Below are positions 49,233-59,200 of a DNA stretch of 64,000 bases, one piece after another; the first letter of the stretch is position 1; every line of letters starts with the position of its first letter. Origin of the DNA: Saccharomycopsis fibuligera x Saccharomycopsis cf. fibuligera (lineage: Eukaryota > Ascomycota > Saccharomycetes > Ascoideales > Saccharomycopsidaceae); contig CP012817.1 of NCBI GenBank assembly GCA_001936135.1, positions 3,162,001 through 3,226,000 of the forward strand. Reading direction: 5' to 3'. Both the position numbers and the translations under genes were made by a program. The notes under the pieces are model-generated. The model worked only from the letters and a program-made list of their open reading frames with translations, had not been told where the DNA came from and made no database searches.

Positions 49233-49982
49233 TTACTGTTCCGAAGATGGCCGATGACCGCCATTATGAAGCAATCCACCAGCATTATCGGTTTGTTTTG
49301 GAAAAATTGGGCGATGAGGTTTATTAATTTTAGAAAGAGGTACTGATTTACCATTTGGAAATGAAACCAGAATATCGTCGGGAGTCTTACCTTCAAATGG
49401 ATCTTTTTCATTTTCATTCTTATCTTCGCCCTCATTGTCAGTTCCATCAGCATTCAAAGGCTTTTGATCTTTCTGTTGTTGAAATAATTTTTCCTCCTTT
49501 TCACTTGTTTTTTCATTTTTATTTACGTCACCATTATCATGTAGCTGACGATACTGGCTTACTTTTCTTTGAGCCTCTTCTCTTTTCTCCTTTTGTTCCT
49601 TGTAAAAACGGTCAGAATCTTCTTCATTCTTGGGAACGGTATGGCCAGGAACCCTAGCATGCGGTTTATTAATTTTCCCCAAAGGAACTGCTTTCCCATT
49701 AGGAAACGACACTTGAATCGAGTCGTCGAAATCTGGGTCGTTTTGAAAAAGTTTATCTGGTTCAGACATGCTGAAAAAGAAAAAATAACTAGTGAAGAAA
49801 GCTAGGATAATTAACGCACTAATAAGAAGTTTGCGCAAGGTTTTAGGCTTGTTGTATTTTGTGTAGGCAGAGTTTTGTTGGCGGTGTTGGTGCTGTTGAT
49901 CCAGTGGTGATGATGATGAGACAGAAGATGCAGTGGAGGGAGATGAGGGATCAGATGTAGGAACTGGGACTGCGGACGACAC
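49233..49982 (-). CDS. Predicted type II membrane protein with a duplicated FPNGK motif; start codon unresolved
   Basis: The frame of about 249 aa has a Ser/Pro/Gln-rich N-terminus, then a basic flank (KYNKPKTLRKL) and one transmembrane segment (LLISALIILAFFTSYFFFF). A charged exterior or luminal domain follows. A 16-residue motif occurs twice: SFPNGKAVPLGKINKPH after the membrane segment and SFPNGKSVPLSKINKPH near the C-terminus. They are separated by a Lys/Glu-rich, probably coiled region. The open frame extends about 33 codons above 49982 to a TGA but contains no ATG; the codon at 49982 is GTG. The first in-frame ATG is at 49769, inside the frame after the membrane segment. Either an unseen upstream exon, a near-cognate start, or initiation at 49769 (178 aa, no anchor) must apply. 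I do not recognise the family. Confidence 0.6.
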   Translation of the reverse strand: MSSAVPVPTSDPSSPSTASSVSSSSPLDQQHQHRQQNSAYTKYNKPKTLRKLLISALIILAFFTSYFFFFSMSEPDKLFQNDPDFDDSIQVSFPNGKAVPLGKINKPHARVPGHTVPKNEEDSDRFYKEQKEKREEAQRKVSQYRQLHDNGDVNKNEKTSEKEEKLFQQQKDQKPLNADGTDNEGEDKNENEKDPFEGKTPDDILVSFPNGKSVPLSKINKPHRPIFPKQTDNAGGLLHNGGHRPSSEQ

Positions 49983-50707
49983 TTTGGCGGATTGTTTGGA
50001 GTTTATACCGAAAAAAGCGATGGTGAATAATTTTACTTCAAAATATTTGCGAATGGAAATTGAGATTGAAAGTTGTGGTAGAAATCACAATCGTTTAATC
50101 TGAGGGAGCAATTTACCGATGAATTGGTAATGGTAATGATGGTGTAAAAAAGTGGCAAACGGCAACGAATAAATAAGGAAACTATCTAATTGGAATTTGC
50201 AATGCAACACTGAAGAATGTGACTGTTACTGCAATAGCAAACACAGCTAAAATATTGCAAGAGGAAGAGGAAGTGGCGCAAAAAAAATATTCAAATCAGG
50301 CAAGATCGTGATGCCGTCACTATTATTATTATTGTTATTGCCCTCTCACTGTATACAATGCTCACTCGACTCACTAGACTGCGGTAGCACACCAAGCTCA
50401 GGAGGTTGATTGCGCTACCCCGGGGCGACCGCTGAGTAAGTTATGGGTAAAATGAATTGGCATCTATGACAAAAGGCTTATTAAGAAATACTTCTATTGC
50501 CCGGATCAGTATTGATATACCATCCCAACGGGGCTATTAGTACAGATATAAACATTTGCAGCTTATAAATTTATGCTAACGGATTTCATGGAATATTATA
50601 ATGTATTATAACTCTTTATATAGGCAGATCACACTATTCAAGCAATTTTGCGGCTTAAATATATATATATATACATGCATACATTAATGTCAAAACTCTA
50701 CAATAAT
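49983..50707. promoter_or_regulatory. Upstream region of the ATG-less membrane protein / MDJ1 3' flank
   Basis: The minus strand carries no ATG at all from 49983 to about 50460. No TACTAAC branch point was seen near the frame's 5' end. A GC-rich spot CTACCCCGGGGCG lies near 50415. The MDJ1-proximal part holds an AT dinucleotide run near 50660-50672. Confidence 0.5.
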
Positions 50708-52276
50708 TCATTTCTTTGTCAAGAATCTCTTTATCTTGTCAAAAGTTGATTCGTTTTTCTGTTCAGAAGAAGTTTCTTTTGCTTCTTCAGTGACAGCAGC
50801 ACCAATATCAATATCTTTCAATGGGTGCACTCTTTTTGCTGTCTTATCATTAAAACTATCAGCCAAAGCTTCCAAAATAGCCACTTGAGTATCATTAGTT
50901 GGTTTTGGGATATTAACATCAAATTGCACAAGCAAATTACCACGGTTATTAACATTACCGTTTCTAGGAACCCCTTTACCAGAAATGGTAATCGTTTTAC
51001 TGTTATTAGTTCCCGAAGGCACCTTTAATTTGAAAACTGCACCGTCAATGGTTGGTACCTCAATGATACCACCTAAGATAGCAGTAGTAAACGGAATGTT
51101 AGCCTTATAGATCAAGTCGTCGCCTGCGACTTTGAAATTTGGATCAGGTTTGACCCGCACTCTAATAAGCAAGTCACCTTTATAAGTTTTCACATTGGCT
51201 GATTTGGTAACCATTGGAGCATCACCTTCACCGCGCACTCTGACTCTAACCCCGTCAGAAACACCGCTAGGCAAATCAATTTCAGTGGATTTGACCACCT
51301 GCTTGACCCCTTCACCATGGCATGTATGGCATGCTGATTCTTTAGAAATTACAACCCCACTACCAGCGCACTTGTTACAAGTGGAAGCCATCTGGAATCC
51401 ACCTTGCATATATTGGACTCTTTGACCAGTACCATGACATACACCACAAGTGGACTTTTCCTTACCTGGTTTAAGCCCTGATCCTTTACAAGTGCCACAA
51501 CTGTCAAGAGCACTATAGCTTACCTTAGTTCTTTTGCCGAAGACCGCTTCTTTCAAAGTAACCGTTTGCAAAAGCTCAATATTATTACCAACGTATTCAG
51601 TCACATAGCTTCTACCTCCGGCACCACCGCGACCTCCAGCACCGCCTCTACCACCACCACCACCAAAGGCAGCGCCGAAAAGATCCTCAAAGTTTATATC
51701 AGCAAATGGATTACCTTGAGCACCGCCACCTCCAAAACCTCCAAAACCTCCAAATGGATTGCCACCACCAGCAAAAGGATTACCGGCACCTGGGTTGAAG
51801 TTGCCGCTTTGGTCAAATGCAGCAGAACCATATTGGTCGAACTGTGCTTTTTTGTCAGCATTACTCAAGATCTCATAAGCGTCTTGGACGTCATGAAATT
51901 TAGTTTCTGCACCTTCTTCCTTGTTAATATCCGGATGATATTTTTTGGCGAGTTTGTAGTATGCTTTTTTGATTTGACTGGCATTGGCATTTTTGTCAAC
52001 GCCAAGGGTTTTGTAAGGGTCTGTGACCTTTTGCTGGGCAGCAGAAGCATGGAAATTACGAGCGTTGTGGTGATTATTATGACTGCTATAATTATTGAAA
52101 TTATGATTGCTATGCTTAGTGGTTTTTATCGATGATCTTGATGGTTGTCTAATGCGGCCTGCTGATGATGACGACGAGTAAGCTAGAAGTCTAGATTGGA
52201 GATGTCTAGCTACGGCCCTCAGGAATAGGCGCGGGGACGCAGAAGACGAAGAAGAGCTCAAAGCCAGCTTGAACAT
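50708..52276 (-). CDS. MDJ1: Mitochondrial type I DnaJ (Hsp40) chaperone
   Basis: This 522-aa protein compares with 511 aa in S. cerevisiae. A long Arg/Ser-rich, acid-free presequence (about 1-80) precedes the J domain DPYKTLGVDKNANASQIKKA, with HPD at 114-116. A Gly/Phe-rich linker (about 155-215) follows, then four CxxCxGxG zinc repeats (CGTCKGSG, CGVCHGTG, CNKCAGSG, CHTCHGEG) and the two-part substrate-binding domain, which includes VTKSANVKTYKGDLLIRVRV. It stimulates the matrix Hsp70 Ssc1 in folding and mtDNA maintenance. The type I layout plus presequence separates it from Ydj1, Scj1 and Mdj2. The start is the first ATG of the frame. Confidence 0.95.
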   Translation of the reverse strand: MFKLALSSSSSSASPRLFLRAVARHLQSRLLAYSSSSSAGRIRQPSRSSIKTTKHSNHNFNNYSSHNNHHNARNFHASAAQQKVTDPYKTLGVDKNANASQIKKAYYKLAKKYHPDINKEEGAETKFHDVQDAYEILSNADKKAQFDQYGSAAFDQSGNFNPGAGNPFAGGGNPFGGFGGFGGGGAQGNPFADINFEDLFGAAFGGGGGRGGAGGRGGAGGRSYVTEYVGNNIELLQTVTLKEAVFGKRTKVSYSALDSCGTCKGSGLKPGKEKSTCGVCHGTGQRVQYMQGGFQMASTCNKCAGSGVVISKESACHTCHGEGVKQVVKSTEIDLPSGVSDGVRVRVRGEGDAPMVTKSANVKTYKGDLLIRVRVKPDPNFKVAGDDLIYKANIPFTTAILGGIIEVPTIDGAVFKLKVPSGTNNSKTITISGKGVPRNGNVNNRGNLLVQFDVNIPKPTNDTQVAILEALADSFNDKTAKRVHPLKDIDIGAAVTEEAKETSSEQKNESTFDKIKRFLTKK

Positions 52277-53473
52277 TGTAATTTAATGGTTATAAATGAT
52301 TAAATAATAATGCAACTAAGTGGTATCTGTAACCTCTGTCTATCGTGTGCGTTGTATTGTACGAAGTGAAATAAGTAATCTCTGAAGTATTAGCCCAGTG
52401 CAACATGAAAAATCAGTTTCTAGTCCCTAGGCAGTGGAGCATTTTTTTTTTTCTCTTTCTTCTCGCTGAGTCTGTGAGTCCCACTGGGAACCTTCCGCTG
52501 CAGGCGCGCAGACTCATCGAAAACAAAAGAAAATCAAAGAAAAAATCATACTCCAAGAGTGGCATTAGCAATTAACGGACATTTTATGGTTACCCTAAAG
52601 AGTTTCATTGCAGGGCGGGTAACCGCGGAATCATCCGGATTTCATTTTAATTGCACATTAATTGCTAATTGCACTTCATGTTAGGTGCTATATACTGTAA
52701 TAGTTAGAGAATAAGTTAGCATTATCTGTAGTTTAAAATTTTTGTAGATAGCCAGCACAGCAACAAATTTGCAGCTGTATTTCTAAAACATTTAATGGTA
52801 CGGAAACTAGCCATAGGTTTACAAAAGCGGCATAGACTACCTTGTGCAGTATACTAGTAAGAATAAAAAAACGTCTATAATTCAGTGATTATCATTACTA
52901 TAATTATAACTATTACTATAATAAAAACTGATAAGTAGATCACTGCAAACAGCGAAAGCCAAAAAAAAAAAAAAAATCGATGACTTATGGAGAAGAAAGT
53001 TGTAAGAAGGTGAGAAGTAAATTAAAAATAAAAGACGATAAGCAGAGAGCTAACAGGAAAGAGGTCAAAAGTTAAAGAAGCAAAAAGCGGAAAGAAGGTG
53101 GCACATATAGAAATGAGAAAGTGGGTTCCTAGCAAAACGTGGAATGGTTAATCAAAAAAGGGTAAGTAAAAATGAGAAAAAAAAGACAAAGCAAAAAAAA
53201 AAAAATAAAAAGGAAAAAACAAAGTAAATGCAAAATGTGACGAGGAAGAATGAGAAAGTAAGATAAAAATTAAAATGGATTAGATAATATTAGACTGATT
53301 AAATGACTTTTAGAGAACTGCAAAGATGTAAGATCTAAAGATATAAAAATGACAATTAAAAAAAAAAAAAATACTCAGCACAAATCTAGTAAAAGATAAT
53401 TAAAAGCAATTAAAACCAACAGGAGCCTTACCTAACGAAGCTTGTTTCCCATCGATTAAATCAAAAGTTCAGA
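52277..53473. promoter_or_regulatory. MDJ1 upstream region and 3' flank of the Ser-rich gene
   Basis: Of these 1197 bases, the MDJ1-proximal ~400 include a Reb1-like CGGGTAA (52616-52622), TACCCTAA near 52591 and a T-rich tract near 52441. From about 52940 to 53400 the plus strand is A/G-rich, which is the U-rich 3' flank of the minus-strand Ser-rich gene. No gene was seen. Confidence 0.5.
52616..52622 (+). promoter_or_regulatory. Reb1-like site CGGGTAA upstream of MDJ1
   Basis: It lies in AGGGCGGGTAACCGCGG, 340 bases upstream of the MDJ1 ATG. The 9-mer GGGCGGGTAAC is shared with the QCR2 upstream site. Confidence 0.45.
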
Positions 53474-55615
53474 TTAAAAAGCATTAGCTTGAGTATATCT
53501 ATTGGTAGGTGACGCAGCTGACCCATCAGGATTTCTAAACACAAATTCATCCTCATCATGCAATGAATTACTATCCAAGATTGGAGATTTCGCACCACCC
53601 AATCCACTACTATCTGCGCCATCATCCTTTTTCCAAAATTTCCATGAAGAGGTTGCCTGAGATGATCTATTACCATTGGAACCAGCAAGGCCCCCGGCAC
53701 CCGCAGCACCGGAGCCACCATTCAATGGTGTATTATGGGCACTGTTTAACTTTTCATCAGGATTACCGTTTCTAGTGACCCAAAGACCCTCCGAGTTGAC
53801 AAATCTCTCATCTTTTCTCTGCTTGTAAAATCTAAAGTATAAGAAAAGCAAAGCAGCAAGAGCAAGCAATCCTCCAACGATGCCAACGACGCAACCAATG
53901 ACAATTTTCTTATTTTTTGAACTTAGCCCCTTGGATGAGGTGCTGCTTTCGGTGGATAAGGTCGGATTCGCGGTGTTCGAGGAAGTTAGAGTTAAAGTAC
54001 GTTGTTGGCCAGCTCCCAAAGTTTGTGTCATGGTTTTGTTGATGACGTAGGTTTTGCCTCCTGAAGTGGTTGTTGATTTCGAAGTGGCGGTAGTTGTGAT
54101 TGTATGAGAGATGGAAAATGATGATGACGATGAGGAGGAGGAGGAGGAGGAGGAGGAGGAAGAAGAGGAGGAAGAGGAGGATGGGGAGGAAGAGGATGAT
54201 GCAGCAAAACTAGAATGGGAAGTTGAAGAAGCAATGGAGGATGTTCTTGATGGAGATGAAGAAGCTGAGGACGATGAGGCAGCATCACTGGATGAGGAAG
54301 TCAAAGATGACGATGAAGCATCAGTGGAGCTAGCAAAAGAGGACGAAAAGGATGATGATGGAGAAACAGAAGATGATGAAAATGACGAGGAAGTTCCATC
54401 TGACGAAGCGGAAGAAGATTCTGAGGAAGAAGAGGCAAAATTACTGGATGACCCATAAGAAGATGTTGACTCAATCGTAGATGAAGCACCAAAAGATGAT
54501 GATGGAGCACTAGAAAATGGAGTTGAACTAGCAGAAGTCAAACTAGATGAGCCGAAAGATGATGACACTGCACTGCTGCTAGAATTATTTTGATCGAAAT
54601 CAGCTCTAATCACTAACGTAGCATAGGCTTTTTCTTTGCTAACATCAAGGGTATTAGCCGGAACTTTTTCCAACTCTTCATCGCTAATATAATCAGGATC
54701 ATTAGTAACAATCATGTTTAGCCACTTAGTGAACACATCATCCAACATTTTACCCTTTGCGGAAAGATAACTATTCAACGCATTAGCTTCATTGCTAAGG
54801 ATCCCATAAGTGAAACTAGAAGCACTGCTGATAGCATTTCCATTATTTTTACTGCCAGAGCCCTCCACTTCGTCATGATCAATCACTGCGCCGTTATGTT
54901 TGCCATGTTGGCACGATGGAGTAATTTTGTTTTCTGCATGGTGGCTTAAAAAAGATTCGGTTTGCAATTCTTGGTCAGCACTTCTAACATCCTCATTAAA
55001 GTTGATCCAATTAGTACGGTTATTTAGGCTGTACAAGGAATAACCGCAAAGAAGAGAGTATAAAACAAATAAAATCACTGAGATTTTGAGCTTAAAACCT
55101 TTTTTGCTGTTTTGACTGTTGCTGTTAAAAAAAGCCTTGGTGAGATCGGAGTTGAAGGCGCAGCCGCGTGCGGCACCAGTAGCGAACTGAAACTTTTCGT
55201 CCACTGAAGAATCAAACGCCTGCTGTGGTTGTGGCTGTGGTTGCAGTTGTTGAATATTAAGCGATTTTTCAAGAAAGGTGGTATTGTCAGTCGTAGTATC
55301 ACTAGCAGCGGTAGTAGCAGCAGTAGAGGAACCTTCTTCCTTTGCGTTTGTTGAATGCACCCTATCGGTATTGGTGTCGGTGTCATTTGTCGGGCATGTT
55401 TTTTTTTCCACTTTAGCATTAGCATTACTATTGTCATGTGTACCGTTATTATTATTGCTGTTATTAATCCGAACACCGTCGTTATTGTTACTGGTATTGT
55501 TGCTGCTGTTGTTGTCTATGATGGTAGCAACAACATTGCTTTTCTTTGGGCTGGCCATAGTGTGGGTGTATTTGAGGTTAAAATTCTTCTCTGGGTCCAA
55601 CTCTGCAAAATCCAT
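53474..55615 (-). CDS. Ser-rich two-span membrane protein, function unknown
   Basis: This 713-aa protein has a cytosolic-type N-terminus rich in Asn/Thr (about 1-175) and a first transmembrane segment near 177-198 (KISVILFVLYSLLCGYSLYSL). A luminal or external region follows, with residues about 330-530 almost pure Ser (Ser runs up to ~20) suited to O-mannosylation. A Gly-rich second transmembrane segment near 569-593 (IGCVVGIVGGLLALAALLFLY) leads to a basic stop-transfer KQRKDER and a Gly/Asn-rich cytosolic tail ending near KSPILDSNSLHDEDEFVFRN. The Ser-rich ectodomain plus GxxxG membrane helix recalls Mid2/Dfi1-type wall sensors, but those have one span. I cannot assign a family. The Ser tract is encoded partly by a TCC microsatellite. 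Confidence 0.75.
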   Translation of the reverse strand: MDFAELDPEKNFNLKYTHTMASPKKSNVVATIIDNNSSNNTSNNNDGVRINNSNNNNGTHDNSNANAKVEKKTCPTNDTDTNTDRVHSTNAKEEGSSTAATTAASDTTTDNTTFLEKSLNIQQLQPQPQPQQAFDSSVDEKFQFATGAARGCAFNSDLTKAFFNSNSQNSKKGFKLKISVILFVLYSLLCGYSLYSLNNRTNWINFNEDVRSADQELQTESFLSHHAENKITPSCQHGKHNGAVIDHDEVEGSGSKNNGNAISSASSFTYGILSNEANALNSYLSAKGKMLDDVFTKWLNMIVTNDPDYISDEELEKVPANTLDVSKEKAYATLVIRADFDQNNSSSSAVSSSFGSSSLTSASSTPFSSAPSSSFGASSTIESTSSYGSSSNFASSSSESSSASSDGTSSSFSSSSVSPSSSFSSSFASSTDASSSSLTSSSSDAASSSSASSSPSRTSSIASSTSHSSFAASSSSSPSSSSSSSSSSSSSSSSSSSSSFSISHTITTTATSKSTTTSGGKTYVINKTMTQTLGAGQQRTLTLTSSNTANPTLSTESSTSSKGLSSKNKKIVIGCVVGIVGGLLALAALLFLYFRFYKQRKDERFVNSEGLWVTRNGNPDEKLNSAHNTPLNGGSGAAGAGGLAGSNGNRSSQATSSWKFWKKDDGADSSGLGGAKSPILDSNSLHDEDEFVFRNPDGSAASPTNRYTQANAF
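54125..54180 (+). repeat. GAG/GAA trinucleotide array encoding the Ser run (minus strand TCC/TCT)
   Basis: Consecutive GAG and GAA triplets on the plus strand encode an unbroken run of about 20 Ser in the minus-strand gene. It creates an acidic-looking shadow frame on the plus strand. Confidence 0.85.
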
Positions 55616-56255
55616 GATTGATGATGACGAAACTACCTCCTTATTTGGCTGCGTGATGTAGGTGAGGTGCGATGAAGTATGGTTGACTGTTCGCCGATTG
55701 TCGAGTTTTGAATTTGACTATGAAATTCAAAGTTTTCCCTGTTTTTCCTGTTGCAAGCTGAAAGGGATGATACACTATGCAATGTTGAGGATGTACCTAG
55801 GGATATAGATAGGCTTTAGGGAGCTTGAATAGAAGGGTGATGTAAAATGGGTATGATAGCAGGTTGAACGAGAGTAGAGTGGTGAGGAAAGGCTGCGAGG
55901 CAAGATGGGTGGAACTGGAAGTAGGAAAGTAGGAGTATGAGTAGGGGCAGGATGGAGATAGGAGAAAGTCGTAGGAGGATGTGAAGCAGCGCAGCGTGGT
56001 GGATAAAAATAGAAATTCAGGAAACAGGGAAAAAGAAACGCAACGAAAAAAAGAAAAAACTGCAAAAAAAAGGGGCGCTAGCCAAATGTTTCATTCTATT
56101 ACCCGGCCAATACAATAGCCAATTACTAATGCGAGGCACCCCCTGCGGATAAGGGGAATAAACATATTCCCAACATGAACAGCATACAATTGTTAACAAT
56201 ACAGAATGTAGTATCAGTTTATTTGCGTAATTATGGTAATGCTAGAGAAGCTATA
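55616..56255. promoter_or_regulatory. Ser-rich gene upstream region / SPF1 3' flank
   Basis: These 640 bases include purine-rich plus-strand sequence (about 55800-55960) and a Reb1-like TTACCCG at 56099-56105 (in TATTACCCGGCC). No gene was seen. Confidence 0.5.
56099..56105 (+). promoter_or_regulatory. Reb1-like site TTACCCG upstream of the Ser-rich gene
   Basis: The site reads ATTACCCGGCC, the same ATTACCCGG 9-mer as at 2898-2906. It lies about 485 bases upstream of the Ser-rich gene and 150 bases past the SPF1 stop. Confidence 0.4.
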
Positions 56256-59200
56256 CTAATCAACACGCCCTGCAATGTCGGCAGCGCTACCGTCCATGAA
56301 GAAGTACTTGAACCCTTGTTCCATCATATATGCCCCGCCGAAATCCAAAACCATAGCAGCAGTCAACTTGAACTTGAACTCATCAGACATCTTGACAAAC
56401 TTGATGGCCTCATTCAATTCAGGAATGAATTCTGTAGAGCCGGAGAACGCCAAAGCCGCAACTCCCAAAATCCCGTAGAACATTCCCTTGTTGTCTTTAA
56501 TGTTTTCTTTGAATGGAGCACCAATGTAATTGACGGCAAATGTACTCACTTGCTGCACAAGTTGAATCAAAAAGATCCCGGTGTTCAACAATGATGGGCT
56601 AAACTCTTTTTCCAAGTCCAAAGTAGGTTCTCTTGGCTCAAGTTTATAAATTTCTCTTGTGATGTAAACCAATGAAATAATATGCACTGCAAATTGACCC
56701 AAGATGGACCCCATAGTATAGATATTGAAAATCCCCGCTTGTGGTCTAAGCTTGGACAACTTTTGCACTGGTTTACCCTTTGAAATACTCAAGAAGCACA
56801 CGGAAATTAACATCCCAGAAGCGGTATATTGCCCATCGCCAAACTTCACCCCAGCCAAATAAATCACTGACAACGAATAAGCACTGATCAAGCAATTCAA
56901 GGCCAAGATTTTGTACATTTGAATAGTGGAAACTAAGGCGCAACGACCTTGGCGAATAACATTAGTAACAGTGGCAACACTAGCTAATTTCGAAGTAAAT
57001 GGAGCAGCAACTGAAGCATCACCAAGTTTTAAAGTTGGGGCCTCATCTTCGTCTTCCATTTCCTTCAATGATCCCATCAATTGATCAGCAATGCCGCCGC
57101 CATTGCCGTTAACCTTACCTGTTGGATTTACAGCGTTTGGCTGAGCAGTAGTTTTGAAGGACTGTGCGGCAATTTCCAATCTTTGTTCTTCAGTAATCGT
57201 TACCCCGCGTTTTTCCATAGCTTTAATATAGTGCGGATTCTTTGGTCCTGGTGGATACAAGTGAGCAATTAATTCTGGTACCACAGGTTGAGGTTGGTTC
57301 CATCTAGCCATCAATGCAACTTGTTTTTCGTAAATTTGTTGCATACTTTGCACTTTACGGTTTTCTTGCAATTTTTTCATACCCTCTTCGGTACCGTTCA
57401 ACAAGGCAATCCCAACATGAGCTTGTTTCAAAGCACCAACATCATTAGTCCCGTCACCGCACATCAATGTGTTGTAACCCATGTTTTTGAACTGAGTGAC
57501 CAAGTACTCTTTCTGTGCTGGAGAAGTTCTAGCGTAAACCCACGTACGTTTGATCAATTGATGCAATTGCGGATGATTGCTGTTGACCAATTTAGCTAAT
57601 GCGTAACCGGTGATACAAATGTCATTTCTTTCCAAGATGCGTTCGTCGAATGTATCAGTAATATTGAATGGAGTAATATCCGTTTCATCCACATTTCTGA
57701 AAATCAAATCAGATTTGATATGTTCGTATTCTTCAGCAATATCCAAAATCAAAGTGTTACGTTCAACAATTTTCACTTCTTTGGCAACATGCACTGCGGT
57801 CAATGGATTGTCGCCAGTGATCATGATGCAACGATGAGATGATTCATTCAACATTTGAATACTCTCAATAGCGTCTGGTTTCATTGGACAATGGAAGACA
57901 ATAAACCCGGCAAATTGCAATTTAGTTTCCACATCATCACGTTGAATGCTGTTCAATTTTGCAGTAGTGATATTGTCGTCCAAATACTTGTAAGCTAAAG
58001 CCAAGACTCTGGAGCCAGATCTAGTGAAAGATTTGTAGATTTCATCATAATGTTTTGGAGCATCAACCAATCTTTGTCTAATAGTTTCAGGGGCACCTTT
58101 TACAGACACAAGGGTCTTACCAGTGTTAATAATTGAAGAAATAGTAGCTGATCTTTTCAAAGAACTACTAAATTGGAACCGTCTCAAAATTTTAACTTTA
58201 TCAGCGCTAAGTTTTTGTAAATCTTTTTCTTCAACAACCTTATTCTTAACCAAGTATTTCCCATCCCTTTCAACCACGTTTTTCTTTTGATCGGAGAGTT
58301 TCCATCCACTAGCTTTCAAAGTGGCCTTTTCCATTGGATCACCAACAAGTTCTCCATCATCAAGTCTAACCAAAGCATGTGCACTACCAAGAACATAATT
58401 AGTTACAGCAGGGACTTCTTCATCAAAACATTTGGACAAGTGTCTTGTTTGCTTTGGGTCAAATCCCGCTAATCCTTCAAAGACCAAATCTTCACCAGTC
58501 AAGGTACCAGTTTTGTCAAAACAACAAACGTCAATGCGTCCAGCAAGTGGGATTCTGAATGGTTCGGTACAATAAATGTAAAACTTACCCAATGCAGCAA
58601 GGGAATTGTTAACGGCCATCGTCAATTCCATTGGTAATTCTGGTGGCACCACTGAGGTAATAATCAAAATACAATCAAGAATCAATTTGGATTGTTTTCT
58701 ACCCATCTTGCTTCCTTCAATCCAAACATATCTTGAAGCAGCAATTGCAAACACTAAAAGGAAAAGAATAAAGTAAAGAGACTCTTTGTTGCCAACAGTA
58801 ATTCTTTCAGAACTAAAAATCATTACTCTAACCAATGAACCTTGAGAAGTTTCAAACCCCGTCTTAGCCACAACCGCCAAAGCACCGCCATCTGGAGGAC
58901 TAGCAACATGTGTCTCAGTGGTTGCTGAGGCGGTAGTTTGCAACACTTTAGTACCACCATGTAAAATGGCATTCTTGTCTACTCCCTCAGCATCGAATTT
59001 GTCACTATCTGGTCTTAATTTGATGGATTCTTTCAATAGCGGGGTACTTTCACCAGATAACATAGCTTCATTGACAATAGCAGTACCGTCAATTAAGACC
59101 AAGTCACAAGGCACTGAAGTTTCATCATTGTTTCTAGTAACAGAAACCAAATCGTTAGGTAGCAATTCGTTGGTTTTAAGTTTAACCCATTTTTGACCTC

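Noticed and set aside
54111-54458. Acidic Glu/Asp-rich frame on the plus strand
   Set aside because: It is the antisense shadow of the poly-Ser tract of the minus-strand gene.
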